Assembly: GCA_023053575.1 (NCBI GenBank)
Contig: JAKZAP010000001.1
Span: 27,856,533-27,920,532, forward strand
Direction: 5' to 3'
Source: Branchinecta lynchi
Taxonomy: Eukaryota > Arthropoda > Branchiopoda > Anostraca > Branchinectidae
DNA length: 64,000 nucleotides
This document shows positions 32,385 through 43,429 of this stretch, piece after piece. The notes beneath the pieces were generated by a model. That model ran no database searches and was not told where the DNA came from. It saw nothing but the letters and a program-made list of their open reading frames with translations. Every line of letters begins with the position of its first letter. Positions within the stretch are counted from its first letter, which is position 1. Made by a program: the position numbers and the translations under genes.

Positions 32385-34810
32385 TTGGACCACCTCTACA
32401 GAGTTTTATACCAGCTGAAACTTGAAATAAACCAAGGCAAGAAGGTAAACGACAAGTACTACGAAATCCAGGAAAACATCAAACACTTGCACGAAAAAGT
32501 AGTGGATGGCATCAAAACACGAACAAAACTAGATCAACAGATACAGAACGAACAGCTTACGACAACACTCATCTGCCGAGAAAGGAAGAAAGCGAGAAAA
32601 GAGAGTATAAGTAGTATTAAAACAAATACTGGAAAATTGATCACCCTAAAATCAGAAATAATAGAAGAAACCCGAAATTTCTTTGAAAAGATAGTAAGAA
32701 AAGACAATGAAGAAACAGAAAATGATACTTGGAGGCTAAAGGCGTTCTTGTCTCAAATTCAAACTGAAAAGGTGACGCAGAGTCAAAATGAAATGCTTTG
32801 TAGCCAAGTTCAACCGGAGGAAGTACTTAACGCAGTAAACGAAACATCGAACAATAAATCTCCAAGAATTGATGGAATCCCCTATGAACTATATAAAGAG
32901 TTCAAGTCACCTTTGCCCCTACCCTGAGCTGTATATTCAATGCGGTTTTGGAAGGGAAAGGAGACATGACTATTTTAGGACTCATCAAACTTATTCCGAA
33001 AAAGGAGGATCTTCAGGATCTTAACAATTGGAGGCCTGTTAGCCTGACACAATGTTATTATCGCCTGCTGTCGAAAGTGCTAGCTAATCGATTAAAGAAA
33101 ATCCTCCCATTTATCCTAAGTAAAAACCCGAGAGGAGGCATTGATAAAAGGAAAACGTCTGATATCCTTAATTGCGTACGAGACCTTCTCTTGCTGTTGA
33201 AAAAAAAAGAAGATAAATAGAGAACTCCAAATACGGATTATGGGTTTGGACATACGGAAAGCCTTCGACAAAATAAGACGTCTACTTTTGTATATAATAA
33301 TGATTTTCTACGGGTTTGATAAAAAATTTGCGGAGTGGATACAAATTCTATACTCTAAAAATGAGCTGATTTTATGCTTTGCGGAATGGTTTCCGAAGTA
33401 TTTCAAGCCGAGACAGGAATACGACAAGGGTGTCCCCTGAGTCTCTTGCTATTTGAAATATATTTTGACCCACTACTCAGGATGTTAGAAATGGAAATCC
33501 GAGGTATCCAGTTATTGGATGAGGTGCTAAAAGCGAAAGGTTTTGTAGATGATGTCACCACGTTTACCTTCGATGATGAGGATTTCCAACGAGCAATAAC
33601 ATGTACTGAGTTGTATTGCAAAATCTTCAAACTTCAACTAAACAGAGAGAAATGTGAAGTTCTTATGCTTACTGAAGAAAAAGCAGTTGACCATATTCAA
33701 GGGATACCTGTCAGAAATGAACTTAGAATCCTCGGAGTCGTATTCCGAAAGGATTGGCAAGACACTGTACAGCATAACTGGCAGAGTGCTCTAGGTAAAT
33801 TCATAGCCACAATTCAATATGGACAGAATAGAGGTCTGACGATTTTTCAGAAAGCACAATATGTGAACCAATACTGTCTACCGATAATGGTATACGTCCA
33901 ATTTTTTTATTCTGCCAGCAGCAACACGGGTAACATTTGAAAGAACAATTTACGGATACATCTGGCAAGGTAAATACCCTCCTAAATTAAAAATAACAGA
34001 TCTATTCTTAACGAAAGAAAAAGGAGGTTTACAGATTATACACATAAACTCAAAAACAGAGGAGCTGTTTACGAGAGCTGTGGCTGAAGGAATAATGTGT
34101 AGAGAAAATTCAGTATTACTAGTATGGCAAAGTGATGAAAAGAAGTGCCCGAATCCACTGAAAGAACTTTTTAAAACAATTAAAGAACTTGAAAAGATGG
34201 GAGTTATTGATTTTCAAAAGAAACAGATAGCGAAGTATGAAATGAAGACATATTATAAAGAAAAGCTAGATCTACCACTGACAAAAACTGTCACGGATGG
34301 AAGAATGAGTAAGGAGGAACTAATGAATGCAACCATACTGTTGAACACGTCGATGCTTCAGCCGAAAGTAAAGGAGCACATGTTTTATCAATACACAATA
34401 TCCTACCTACAGAGGAAAGAAAACACCGAATCCAGCCTCATATTTCATCTGGTCAATGTAGGTTATGTGGTGAGACTGAAACAATAGATCATTTTTTTGT
34501 AGAATGTAGGGGAAAAGAAAGAATGGTAGGTATACTAGAAAATATTGTTCGAGGAGTTGGAAGGTATAATGAGAAATGGAGGATTAGTAAGCATATTTTG
34601 CTTCAAGAATTAGAGAATGGTAAGATGAATCCAATTAGTAGGACATTGACTTTTTTTATTTCGAATTTTTGTTATTTTATGTGGAAAGATAAGGAAAATA
34701 TGGATGAAGATGAGTTAATCATGAAGAAAATTGATGTTGTATGGAATAGAATGAGAGGAATGAATAAGAAAGTGTTAAAGGAGAGATTGAATGTGGATAT
34801 AAATTTTTAA
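32385..34810 (+). pseudogene. Tx1/L1-like non-LTR polyprotein, broken
   Basis: Coding pieces in order: a coiled, lysine-rich linker (32385-32924) ending NNKSPRIDGIPYELYKEF; LIKLIPKKEDLQDLNNWRPV, SLTQCYYRLLSKVLANRL (32948-33217); MGLDIRKAFDKI (33240); GIRQGCPLSLLLFEIYF and the catalytic KGFVDDVTTF (33374-33937); the C-terminal domain (34080-34484); and CRLCGETETIDHFFVEC, a CCHC-type tail (34451-34510), then an acidic-basic end to 34807. At least five frameshifts separate them and the endonuclease is missing. The NWRPVSLT and VLANRLK phrases point to the Tx1 side of the L1 clade. AT-rich DNA follows. Confidence 0.85.
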
Positions 34811-35604
34811 TTTTTGTAATTTAATTTGATGTTTATAGATCTTTGTGGACCATTTTAATTTTTGTTTGTGAATAATTTGTGATAGTAGAGTGTGTTAAGT
34901 TAGGAAATAAATTTTCTCTTCTAAAAATTTTGTAAAGAGGAGAAAATTTATTTTAAGTTTATTTATTAGCTTTTTGTTGGAATTTAGTCTTTTTTATTTT
35001 CTTTTAACATGAAATATGAAAGGAATGAGATCTGAAGAAAATTTGATTTTCTGTTGTATAATTTAAAACCGTGTAAGAGAACCGTGTAAGAGAACCGTGT
35101 AAAAGGTTCTCTATGACGGAAGAGCACCTTTTGAGCGGGATGAGCGATTTTATTTAATTATTGGTTCAGTTTTTCTAGGAGGTTCCTTGATTGTTTCACG
35201 GTATAGTGGAAAGATAATCACGTTAAAATTGTATAATATGATTGAAATGTATAGATAGTGGAAAGAGTAAATCTTGTTATTGAATATAGTTTTGTTAATT
35301 TAATTTTATAAATAAAGATAGGATGGAAGTGTAAAGATTAGAAAGAATTGAAGGAAAAAAAATAATTAAGAAATTAAAAAATAAACGTAGAGATAAGGGA
35401 AAGTGTAGGTGACGCTAAATAGATAGGCCGGTCATGTGTTTAAGTTAAGAAAAGAAGAGAAACAAAAAAGTTGATAAGACCGTTGGCGTCACCGAAGGTA
35501 AGTGGAAGCGTAGTCACCTGGCCAATTCATATTGGACTGGAAGAACAGAAAAGATACTACGAGGCTTTATAAAAAAAATTGTAAAAAAAAAAAAAAAAAA
35601 TTAC
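34811..35604. other. AT-rich DNA with a 13-bp triplication
   Basis: Possible 3' UTR of the upstream element. At 35069-35105 the word ACCGTGTAAGAGA is repeated about three times. No gene. Confidence 0.5.
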
Positions 35605-35868
35605 CTATCTTACCTATAATATTAATGCAACCTCCTTCTATAATCACTCCATATATTTCTAAACCCGAAGACCCAGATTTCGTACTGTATATTCTAACGA
35701 TTATGGAAATTTTTTCCCTGTTTTCGCTACAAGTCAACGGGTCTCGGAGAAGGCTTAAAACTGCCAAAACCGTGGTTTATTTGTTGAAAGCACAGCCTAG
35801 TTTTAAAGTATTTAAATATTTTAAAATACTGTCAGTTGAAGAGTGAATAGTGCGTGGGGTCCTATAAG
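35605..35868 (-). mobile_element. TTAA-type MITE, partial reversed copy
   Basis: Reverse complement of the family at 18616 and 55435: the right side GAAGAGTGAATAGTGCG and GGGGTCCTATAAGG is the family's left end with a mutated TTAA. The other terminus has been lost at a poly(A) stretch. Confidence 0.65.
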
Positions 35869-35918
35869 GGTTTTGCTCCAAAATGAATTTTAGCACCCTT
35901 AAAGTGCGTATCCTAACC

Positions 35919-36178
35919 GAAAAGTAAAAAAAAATACTTGTGACAAATCGATACGTAGTCATGGTAAACAAGGGCCTCGCCGAGATTTTTTGTGTGTATC
36001 CGAGACTACAATGGTTGTTGTCGAGAAAGAATAACTTAGTAGCCGAGACTGCCACTAAAAAGCGTGGCTAAGTATCATGCATTCTCGGAGACATTACTTG
36101 AAATCTCGGCGACATTTCTAGCGAAAAGTAAAAAAATACTTGTGACAAATCGATACGTCGTCATGGTAAACAAGAGCT
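35919..36178. repeat. Duplicated flank around a foldback fragment
   Basis: The word ACTTGTGACAAATCGATACG with neighbours (about 55 bp) occurs at 35937 and again at 36139. Between the copies sits a partial copy (about 35978-36122) of the CTCGGCGACA palindrome found whole at 36291-36794. Confidence 0.7.
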
Positions 36179-36290
36179 CGTGATCATTTATCTCAAGGGT
36201 TTGGCTTACAAGTTCATTCCTTAAAATACAAACTATAATTTTGAGCAAAATCTAAATTTGTATGATCCTGATGAGCTTATCATCATTTGA

Positions 36291-36794
36291 ATGGCATGCA
36301 TTTTGGGTCAAAACTGGTAAAAATGTTGCCGAAAATACATGAAATGTCGCCGAGAATGCATGAAATGTAGCCGAGAATGCCGTTTTCGTCGCCGAGATTT
36401 TTTGTGTGTATCCGAGACTGCAATGGTTGTTGTCGAGAAAGAATAACTTTGTAGCCGAGATTGCCACTAAAAAGCGTGGCTAAATATCATGCATTCTCGG
36501 AGACATTACTTGAAATCTCGGCGACATTTCTAGCGATCTCGTCGACATTTCTAGCGATCTCGGCGACACTTTGTTCCGTCTTGGAAACTAGACTTTTGGT
36601 TTCGACCACATATCTGTATTTCTCGGCGACACGTTTTTCAGTGGCAATCTCGGCTACAAAGTTTTCATTCTCGGCAACACACATTGCAGTCTCGGAGACA
36701 CACAAGAAATCTCGGCGACAAAAGAAGTATTCTCGGCGATTTTCGTTCATTCTCGGCAACAATTCTGCCAAATTTCACCAAAAATGCATGCCAT
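36291..36794. mobile_element. Foldback/MITE palindrome with 8-bp duplication
   Basis: Ends ATGGCATGCATTTT and AAAATGCATGCCAT. The arms pair over most of their length, with many CTCGGCGACA words inverted between halves. Direct ATCATTTG lies immediately outside both ends (36282-36289 and 36795-36802). An 8-bp duplication fits hAT-like or Foldback-like transposition. No ORF beyond repeat-derived frames. Confidence 0.75.
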
Positions 36795-36799
36795 ATCAT

Positions 36800-37130
36800 T
36801 TGCGCTTCGAGAGTTTTCGTTTGCAGATAAATCTCTAGTGTCCTTAGAGTACGCATCATCATAGCCAAATGCAAAAAAAAAAATTTACGAACGATACATG
36901 CTCGTGATTTCCAAGGACCCGTGATCATTCTTATCTGAAGGGTTCAGCTTACAAATGATCACAGCAATGCCACGAATTGACGAACTCCTACTTTCATGGT
37001 CTAACCCAGCCTTGCAAGTGCCATATGAGCTTCCAACTCTTTTTTTCAGTCCATTGGCAGCCTGACGAGAACACTTGCTAAGAAGCGTCAACACGTCGCT
37101 TTCAAACGTTTCAGCTGATCTTCCGTGTTT
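36800..37130. repeat. R1 dispersed repeat ending in a degenerate hammerhead-like word
   Basis: R1 phrases are followed by AAGTGCCATATGAGCTTCC and CCTGACGAGAACACTTGCTA. The last resembles the core at 63807 but lacks a clean GAAA. Confidence 0.55.
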
Positions 37131-37810
37131 ATTTAGCAATATTATTCATTTCTCCCTTCTAGTTTAAAATCCGTATTATTTACATTATAAATTATAAATT
37201 CTTATCAATACATTATAAATTCTCCCCCCTTGCTACTGATTATTTTAATAACCAACAAAATTTCACGCTTGTTGTTATTTGTGCCTGTTCGGTTCTTGAT
37301 TTGTTTCTGTATTTTGTCTTAAGTTTTGTTGTTGATGGTATATTGTTTAGATGTGTTAGCTATTAATGTGTGTTTATTTATTTTCTTTTTCTTGCCTATT
37401 ATTTAGCTTTTGCTATTGTGGCAATTTTTCCATTATACCTTAAACCTTAAATGTATCAGCAAATAGATGGACTTTAGATGATGAAAAAAATTTACTTCTC
37501 ACCCAAGATCAATAGACAAATACATTAATAGACTGCAACACAAACGGGGAGGGGGCTCTTTCGTCCTAGGAATCACCTTCTAAGGGTGGATTTTCTTTGA
37601 ACCCAAATCAGACAAAACAGAAAGGCTAAGAGAACAAATCTAGTGGTGGATATGAATTTCTGCATGTGTCAGCATAGACGAATCTGCCTTCGGCGGGTCA
37701 CTGTTCGTGTGACCTGCTCTTGTCTGATTAATATTAGTTCAGCTCCAAGAATCATATTATAAGCATGCGTCTATTCGACTATTTTGGTGGTTGCAGATCT
37801 AAGTTCGAAA
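37131..37810. other. No feature recognised
   Basis: AT-rich, unassigned. It may include upstream sequence of the lectin gene. Confidence 0.4.
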
Positions 37811-37869
37811 GCCCCTCTGTAGCGCAGTTGGTAGAGCAGTAGCATAAACAGGTTCAAATTCTGGCTTAG
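37811..37869 (+). other. tRNA-like sequence (SINE head or tRNA pseudogene)
   Basis: GCCCCTCTGTAGCGCAGTTG followed by GTAGAGC fits a tRNA acceptor and D-arm with a good A box (TAGCGCAGTTGG). GGTTCAAATTC 20 bp further fits a B box with one change. The anticodon arm is missing, so it cannot be a functional tRNA; it may be the head of a short SINE or a relic. Confidence 0.5.
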
Positions 37870-38089
37870 AATTATTTTTGTATTTCATTCACTTGTCTGA
37901 CGGCACGAGCCTGAGAAAAAGAGCCTAGACATCGCTGGCTTACCTTTCTTAGCTGCAGTGACTTACCTTCTTTTAATCGACATTTTTCTCAAAAACTTAG
38001 TACAGCAAAGGAATAGCAAAATATATCAAAGTTGGAACATGGAATGATTTCAGCATCAAGGGAGAGGAAAAGGAAAACATGTCTTAGAA

Positions 38090-38110
38090 TTTTGTGTCTT
38101 TTCATTCTAG
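38090..38110 (+). promoter_or_regulatory. Putative 3' splice site before the lectin start
   Basis: TTTTGTGTCTTTTCATTCTAG directly precedes the ATG at 38111, which suggests a 5' UTR intron ending at the start codon. Confidence 0.45.
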
Positions 38111-39451
38111 ATGACAACTATGCTACTACGATCGTCTGTGTTACTTATATGTGCGCTACTTTCAGTAGCAGAAGAAGGGAACAAAGACTCAAATCAACTC
38201 ATCCTTGGTGAAGATGTAGTGGCCACATTTAATTTTAACGGAAAGCGTCAACGAATTTGGTCCGAGCACGGAAATCCGGAGTACTTCAACTCGAACCTAG
38301 AAGACCAGAAGTTTTACTATGAGCCCGTTCTCATTCCGGTGGTAAGGACTGACGACCAGACATCAATAGTAGCATATGCTGTCTCATCTTCGGAATCCGC
38401 GGACGGGTATAAAGCCACGATCGTTCTCAGTACCAATGATAGTGATGTACACTATATGGCGCACAACGCAGTAAGAATGGCTTTTAAAAGGGGGACAGAA
38501 ATCAAGAAAGACAACGTAAAGCCCCTATCAATCATCAAATTAAACGTGACACTGTCGGGGCTGTACAAGGATCTACGGTGGAACCCCTACGAACAAGGCT
38601 GTTTTAAGCAGACATTCTACAATCCAGGATCAACAGTGGATCTAGTCATACCGACAGATTCAGCAGAAAACCTAAAACACATTGCGAGATTTCTTGAGAA
38701 CGACTACATCTTCTACTCCATGGACGTTGATTTAGACACAATGATCAAGAGGCGAACTGTTACTTGTGAAAACGGGAAAGTGAAACACTTTGGACCATTA
38801 AAAGGGAAAGTAAACCTGCGTGAAGATAAGTACATGCATCAATCTCAGGTCCTGACCCAACGGCTTTTGACGATACAGGAGGACGTTCAAATGAAGGAGG
38901 AAGCGCTGAAAAAGGCACTTAAGGAAATTCACAGGCAGAAAGAGGAATTCCAGACAAAGATAACAGAGATGCAGGAAAAGATACTAGAGTTATCGGAAGA
39001 AAAGACCAGGAATGATCAGATTCTCCAGAAGAACCTCCAAGAACAACAAAAAGTAGTGGGCTGCCATCCAGGCTGGACCAGGGGGTGCTTCCTAGACAGT
39101 TGCTCCTGCTATCGAATTTTTTACGAAAAATCGTCCTGGCATGATGCTTCACGAAGTTGCAGAAGTAATGGCGCTGAGTTAGCCTCCATCCATAGCGATC
39201 AAGAGAACTCCTTCATACATAATATGACTAAATGTTCTACCTTTGACATATGGATCGGTCTAAACGATCTTTCCCAGGAACATCAGTTCCAGTGGAGTGA
39301 TGGAACGTCAATGCATTTTGAAATGTGGCAACCTGGGCAGCCTGAAAATTCAGTAGAAAATGAGGACTGTGTCGAAATGCGGAACGACAGCAACTGGGGA
39401 GACTACCTGTGTCAATATCAACAGTCGTACGTGTGTAAGCAAAGACTTTAA
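38111..39451 (+). CDS. Secreted C-type lectin with coiled coil and novel N-terminal region
   Basis: An intact 446-codon frame. Residues 1-21 form a signal peptide (MTTMLLRSSVLLICALLSVA). Residues about 25-240 are a region I do not recognise. Residues about 245-316 are a heptad-rich coiled coil suited to oligomerisation. Residues 318-446 are a C-type lectin domain: WIGL at 381-384, the canonical cysteines near 350, 420, 434 and 442, and an extra N-terminal cysteine pair of the long form. The calcium/sugar loop reads QPE at about 410-412 (EPN is typical for mannose, QPD for galactose), and the second site is WGD rather than WND, so binding preference is uncertain. Several N-glycosylation sequons (NVT, NMT, NDS) are present. 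The product is likely secreted, perhaps in recognition of glycans or microbes. Confidence 0.8.
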   Translation: MTTMLLRSSVLLICALLSVAEEGNKDSNQLILGEDVVATFNFNGKRQRIWSEHGNPEYFNSNLEDQKFYYEPVLIPVVRTDDQTSIVAYAVSSSESADGYKATIVLSTNDSDVHYMAHNAVRMAFKRGTEIKKDNVKPLSIIKLNVTLSGLYKDLRWNPYEQGCFKQTFYNPGSTVDLVIPTDSAENLKHIARFLENDYIFYSMDVDLDTMIKRRTVTCENGKVKHFGPLKGKVNLREDKYMHQSQVLTQRLLTIQEDVQMKEEALKKALKEIHRQKEEFQTKITEMQEKILELSEEKTRNDQILQKNLQEQQKVVGCHPGWTRGCFLDSCSCYRIFYEKSSWHDASRSCRSNGAELASIHSDQENSFIHNMTKCSTFDIWIGLNDLSQEHQFQWSDGTSMHFEMWQPGQPENSVENEDCVEMRNDSNWGDYLCQYQQSYVCKQRL

Positions 39452-39757
39452 GAATCTTGACTGTGGCGATGGATGCAGCCGGTTCCGTACACACTCAAGA
39501 TCGGACACTATGAAAACTTTACATCATGACTCCGGAGCAGGCTATTAGCTAAAATGTGTTAGAATTTTGAGAGTTTCCGATCCAGACACAAAGAAACGCC
39601 AAAAAAGTGAGTGCGGAAAAGGTTTTAAAACAAAAGATTCCCCAACGCTATACCTGATAAGAGGGATTTAGTCTTCTCGATGTGATATTAATCTTTTATT
39701 TTGTACACTTTAGATGGAAATTGAATGATCTGGAATAATGTTATACTATTTACCAAC

Positions 39758-39763
39758 AATAAA
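39758..39763 (+). terminator. Putative poly(A) signal of the lectin gene
   Basis: AATAAA about 310 bp after the stop codon, followed by a GT-rich stretch (TGTGTTTGTGGTT). Confidence 0.55.
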
Positions 39764-39812
39764 TGTGTTTGTGGTTCCTTTGAGTATGTTTTAAGTATCA
39801 GATTTTTTTTTC

Positions 39813-40585
39813 TTGAGGCCCCATCAAATTGTTTGGTGTGTCCCCCATCTTCTAAGCCAATCTGGACAGATTCTTATAAAAGCACAAGTTCTGCACATTC
39901 TTCATACTTCAATCACTTCATATTCTTATACTCCAATATACGCGACTCGTCTCACAGATTACCAACCAGCTTCAGTCGAGGCGCAGTACCTTTGGTTTTG
40001 ATGAGAAACACGGAGAATCTTGCGGAGGTATTTTGCATGGCAGAAAATATCAATAATGATAGAATACCGTTCCATCGTTCCAAACAGAGCCAGGTACAGC
40101 CGACGAGGTCTAGCAAAAATTTACACAAGTTTTTGCTCCTCCTCTGTGCTTTTCCTCGCTGGTTTGTACCCGATTCTCAGGAAAAAAGACACCAGTTGAA
40201 TGCGGTCATGTTTTTTCAAATATCTCCGTTTTCTTCTGTACCTTCCTCGTCGCATGCGCAATCACCGAATCATCGAGAAGTTTTTTGTCTTGGACCCAAC
40301 TGTCAAGCTAAAAGAAATAAGTGGACATCTTCTACCACCATCTAATCGCCTACCTGCCCATTCCCCAATGCGCCTGCTAATGCAGTAAATTCATTGTTCT
40401 TTTCGTGTTTCGTTATGTGTTTTTGTTAGCGTTCGTTTATCTTTTGTTGTTGTTGTAGATTTTGTGTACCCTATGTATTTGTTGTCAAGCGCTCATTTAC
40501 CTTTTTTTTTGTATGTACTGTGCAAATGCCTTATTACAAGGCTGCATGTAATAAATTCAGTCATTCATTCATTCATTCATACTAC
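39813..40585 (+). pseudogene. Non-LTR element 3' end (tail ATTC)n
   Basis: Readable pieces include the segment 40200-40386 (RSCFFKYLRFLLYLPRRMRN), the same C-terminal peptide as in 42135-42434, 45780-46000 and 56134-56466. It ends with AATAAATTCAGTCATTCATT and further repeats at about 40580. Coding is broken by frameshifts. Confidence 0.65.
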
Positions 40586-40699
40586 AATAGATCCATAAGT
40601 GTTTAGACTGAAGGTCAGTGCAAACCTCTCAGCCTCGGAAGGTTTTAACTTTCTTCTGCCGAACTACAGAAAACATACACTACAAAAAAACATAGACCC

Positions 40700-41285
40700 T
40701 AGCAAACAAGGTAGCTAACTTAGTGAAAGAAAGGCTAAGAGATCAAGTGATTCAGAGGTGGCATGGGGCTGTATCAGAGCACCACTCTCTGAAGTTGTAT
40801 GGTATGGCCAAAGAGACATGGGGAGAAGAATTACATTTTAAGTTGGGATTGGGGGGGGGAGCAGAATTGAGGTGGATGGTGAGTCTTAAGGCGGACGCTC
40901 TTCCGGTGGGGATGCGGAGAAATTATATTGGTAGAGATAGGAAAGGTACTGGTCCTTTTTTTTGTCCAATGTGTGGTATTGAAGGAGAGGATGTAGTACA
41001 TTTAATATGTTATTGAGTTGAAAGAATTAAGAAAGGAAGTGTTTGGTCGGGAGGCTTGGGAGGAAAGGGATTTGGTTTCGTATGGGAAGTAAGTGTTTTG
41101 GTGAGCTCCGAAGGCCGGGTAGATTCCTGAAGCTAGCTATGACCCACCGTGAACTATTTTTTATAGAAGTTGATTTTTGGTTTGTTTTTGGAGTGTATGA
41201 TATTTTGTGGTTTGTTATTGTGTTATGTTTCCCGCCCTGGCCCTTGGGCTTTATTGGGAATAAATTCGTTCATTCATTCACGATG
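40700..41285 (+). pseudogene. Non-LTR 3' end with CCHC-like tail, (TTCA)n
   Basis: 40723-41016 reads ERLRDQVIQRWHGAVSEHHS, LKADALPVGMRRNYIG, CPMCGIEGEDVVHLICY; paralogous to 17780-17969. The 3' end is AATAAATTCGTTCATTCATT at about 41262-41281. The rest of the element is absent. Confidence 0.7.
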
Positions 41286-41331
41286 ACTGACTGGGACAAA
41301 TAGGAGTGCTGATGTGAACTGGAATATGGAA

Positions 41332-41856
41332 AGCATTGTCCTAATAGGTGTAATAGGGTGTATTACCGCGTATAAGACTTATTACAGAAGGTGAATAAGG
41401 AGAATAGACTAGCGTTCTATTCTGGCTTATGCAGGGCCAATCAGATCGCTTGGTTGGTTCCGCCAGCGGGCCGAGGAAGGAGCAGCACCGTCAGAGTTGC
41501 CACAGGAAGCAGTAAAGTTCTACTTTGTTAGAAGCTGAACAAACAACTTTTCTTCAAAACAACACGTTTTGTTCTGTTGCGACTGCTTAATGCTACTTCG
41601 AAGACCAATGTTGCCCATCCGTAGATCTTAACTGCTTTTTACAATATACTGTGCGTCAAATTGTACTGGTGTACTTCAAGTAGCACTAAGAACACTTTTC
41701 TGATCTTCAAAAACTCGAAACAGTGTATGACCTTGGCAACACCGCTCGCTGCATTGATAAGAGCCTCTCGGGTTCGAATTTGAACGGGCGTGTGTATTAA
41801 GACGTAAACATCGCGTATAGCGTTATTCAGCTTATTACACCTATTAGGACAATGCT
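41332..41856. mobile_element. Harbinger-like MITE, copy 2 (525 bp, inverted)
   Basis: Same AGCATTGTCCTAATAGGTGT ends as copy 1, with the interior reversed relative to it. Flanked by GAA on both sides (41329-41331 and 41857-41859), one base away from the usual TAA/TTA. Confidence 0.85.
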
Positions 41857-41984
41857 GAAGAGTCCCTGCTTACAACAAATTCGCAAAAAAAGAAGTCGCA
41901 GGTCCGAATTGCTAAAGAATTATACGGGCCTTCCTGCTTCATGGTTAGAACACGGAAACCTACGACCGAAAAGCCTCCTTTGAC

Positions 41985-42440
41985 TCATGATGATGATGAT
42001 TTTATTAACGCACTGAAGGAGAGGAAATAGTGCAGTATAAACAAAAAAAAGAGGAAAAAGTACACTGAGCTTTCAATAATGTAGTAAATGCACAAGATCA
42101 AAAAATAAACATTTAAAAGAAGAAAAAAAAGGGACTAATCGGGTCTAAATAATCTTCTTCCTAGATGGAGTGCGGAGAAATGGTCAAGGGCAGAAACGTG
42201 AAGGTACTGGGCAATTGAAGATAATTTTGCACAAGGGTCAGAGGGCAAAAAAGTTGCAGTTATACGGGAATTCCTATAACGTCGAGGAAGGTACAAGAGA
42301 AATTTACAATACTTGAAATAATAAGTTCTGATGCGTTTTAAATCTTTTAACCTCAGAATACCAAAAATTCCGGAAAGGTTGCAGACAGAGGGAGAACAGA
42401 AACTATTATATAAACTATTATATAAACTACTCAAGGAAAA
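41985..42440 (-). pseudogene. Non-LTR element 3' end (tail ATC)n
   Basis: The minus frame 42434-42135 reads LKRIRTYYFKYCKFLLYLPR, RYRNSRITATFLPSDP, related to the 45780 and 56134 copies. The 3' end at about 41985 is AATAAAATCATCATCATCAT. There is no RT core. Confidence 0.7.
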
Positions 42441-42559
42441 TTTCTTCGAATACTAAAAGCTTTCACTCTTTTCGCCTTTCCTTCCCCTCTCCCCTCCAGT
42501 TTTCCATATATACGTCAGTCCAAGAGGAACACTTGTTTTTTGCCGTGTCTTGCCCATTG

Positions 42560-42738
42560 GTCAACCCAATTCATATATAGTTTTTTAATCCAGCATTTAT
42601 TTCAGGTCTTTTCTCTTCAACTCCATAAGTTAAGCTTTTGTCGTTTAATATATTTTCTAAATATTTCGCATTTTGACCTGTTCACAGATATTTGGAATAA
42701 AAGTTGATTGATTGAAAAAAAAAAAAAAAAAAAACTGA
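42560..42738 (+). repeat. Retroelement 3' tail with TTGA repeats and poly(A)
   Basis: GGAATAAAAGTTGATTGATTG then an A run at 42714-42734. The same kind of tail occurs at 16852 and, inverted, at 30040. Confidence 0.55.
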
Positions 42739-42744
42739 TTGTCC

Positions 42745-43060
42745 CCTATTTCGTGTATTTTGTCCAACTAGGGAGCAGGACTGCAAGAGTGCTATGTCCC
42801 AACCGACCATATCTCTATATTGCTTTGCTATGGTCCTCATATGGTCCACAACTTTCAGACATCGGACTTGAGATAAATCTGTCAAAATGTGAAATTCTTT
42901 ATTTCGGTCGCACAGCAACCTCTGAGCGCCCTTCTGTTGCAATTGGTTATTTTTCTATTTTTTCGTCTGAGTCGCTGAAATGGCTTGGGCTTACCTTCAA
43001 ATCCACATTATCTTTAACGTGCTCCTCTATTTCAACAAGAGCTGTAAGCTCATATGGCAC
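42745..43060 (+). pseudogene. RT fragment (post-catalytic region)
   Basis: Reads IGLEINLSKCEILYFGR and LKWLGLTFKSTLSLTCSSI, the segment after the RT catalytic loop. The same peptide in the same family is encoded at 56500-56650 (minus). The fragment is cut where R1 repeat DNA begins (GCTCATATGGCAC). Confidence 0.7.
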
Positions 43061-43410
43061 CTGTAAGGCTGGGTCAGAGGATGAAAGTAGGAATTCTTCA
43101 ATTCGTGGGTTTGTTATGATTATTTGTAAGCAAAACCCTTGAGACAATGGGTCCTTGGAAATCACGAGAACGTATCGTTTGGTAATATATTTGGCTGTGA
43201 TGATGCGCACTTTAGGGGCGCTAGAAATTCATCTGTAATCAAAACTCTTGAAGCAAAAATGATGATGAGCTCATCGGGAGAGTGAAATGTATATTTTAAT
43301 CAAAAGTATCATTTGTACTTTAAGAAATTCAGTTGTAAGCAAAACCCATGAGGCAAAAATATTCTAATCATGTCAAGTCTCTAATGTTCAAGTTTCATGG
43401 TCCTAGCACA
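43050..43410 (-). repeat. R1 dispersed repeat (reverse orientation)
   Basis: Contains the inverse of the R1 phrases (ACTTTAGGGGCGCTAGAAAT, TGATGATGCGCACTTTA), in two or three sub-units. Confidence 0.65.
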
Positions 43411-43429
43411 TCTGGAAGTACTTTAACTG

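Noticed and set aside
35919..36838. Frames of 70-125 codons reading SATFLAISSTFLAISAT-like peptides
   Set aside because: Low-complexity translation of the CTCGGCGACA words in a palindrome.
37811..37869. Functional tRNA gene
   Set aside because: Too short, with no anticodon stem-loop; the acceptor stem does not close.
39360..39548. 62-codon frame overlapping the end of the lectin gene
   Set aside because: Shadow frame of the lectin coding region and 3' UTR.
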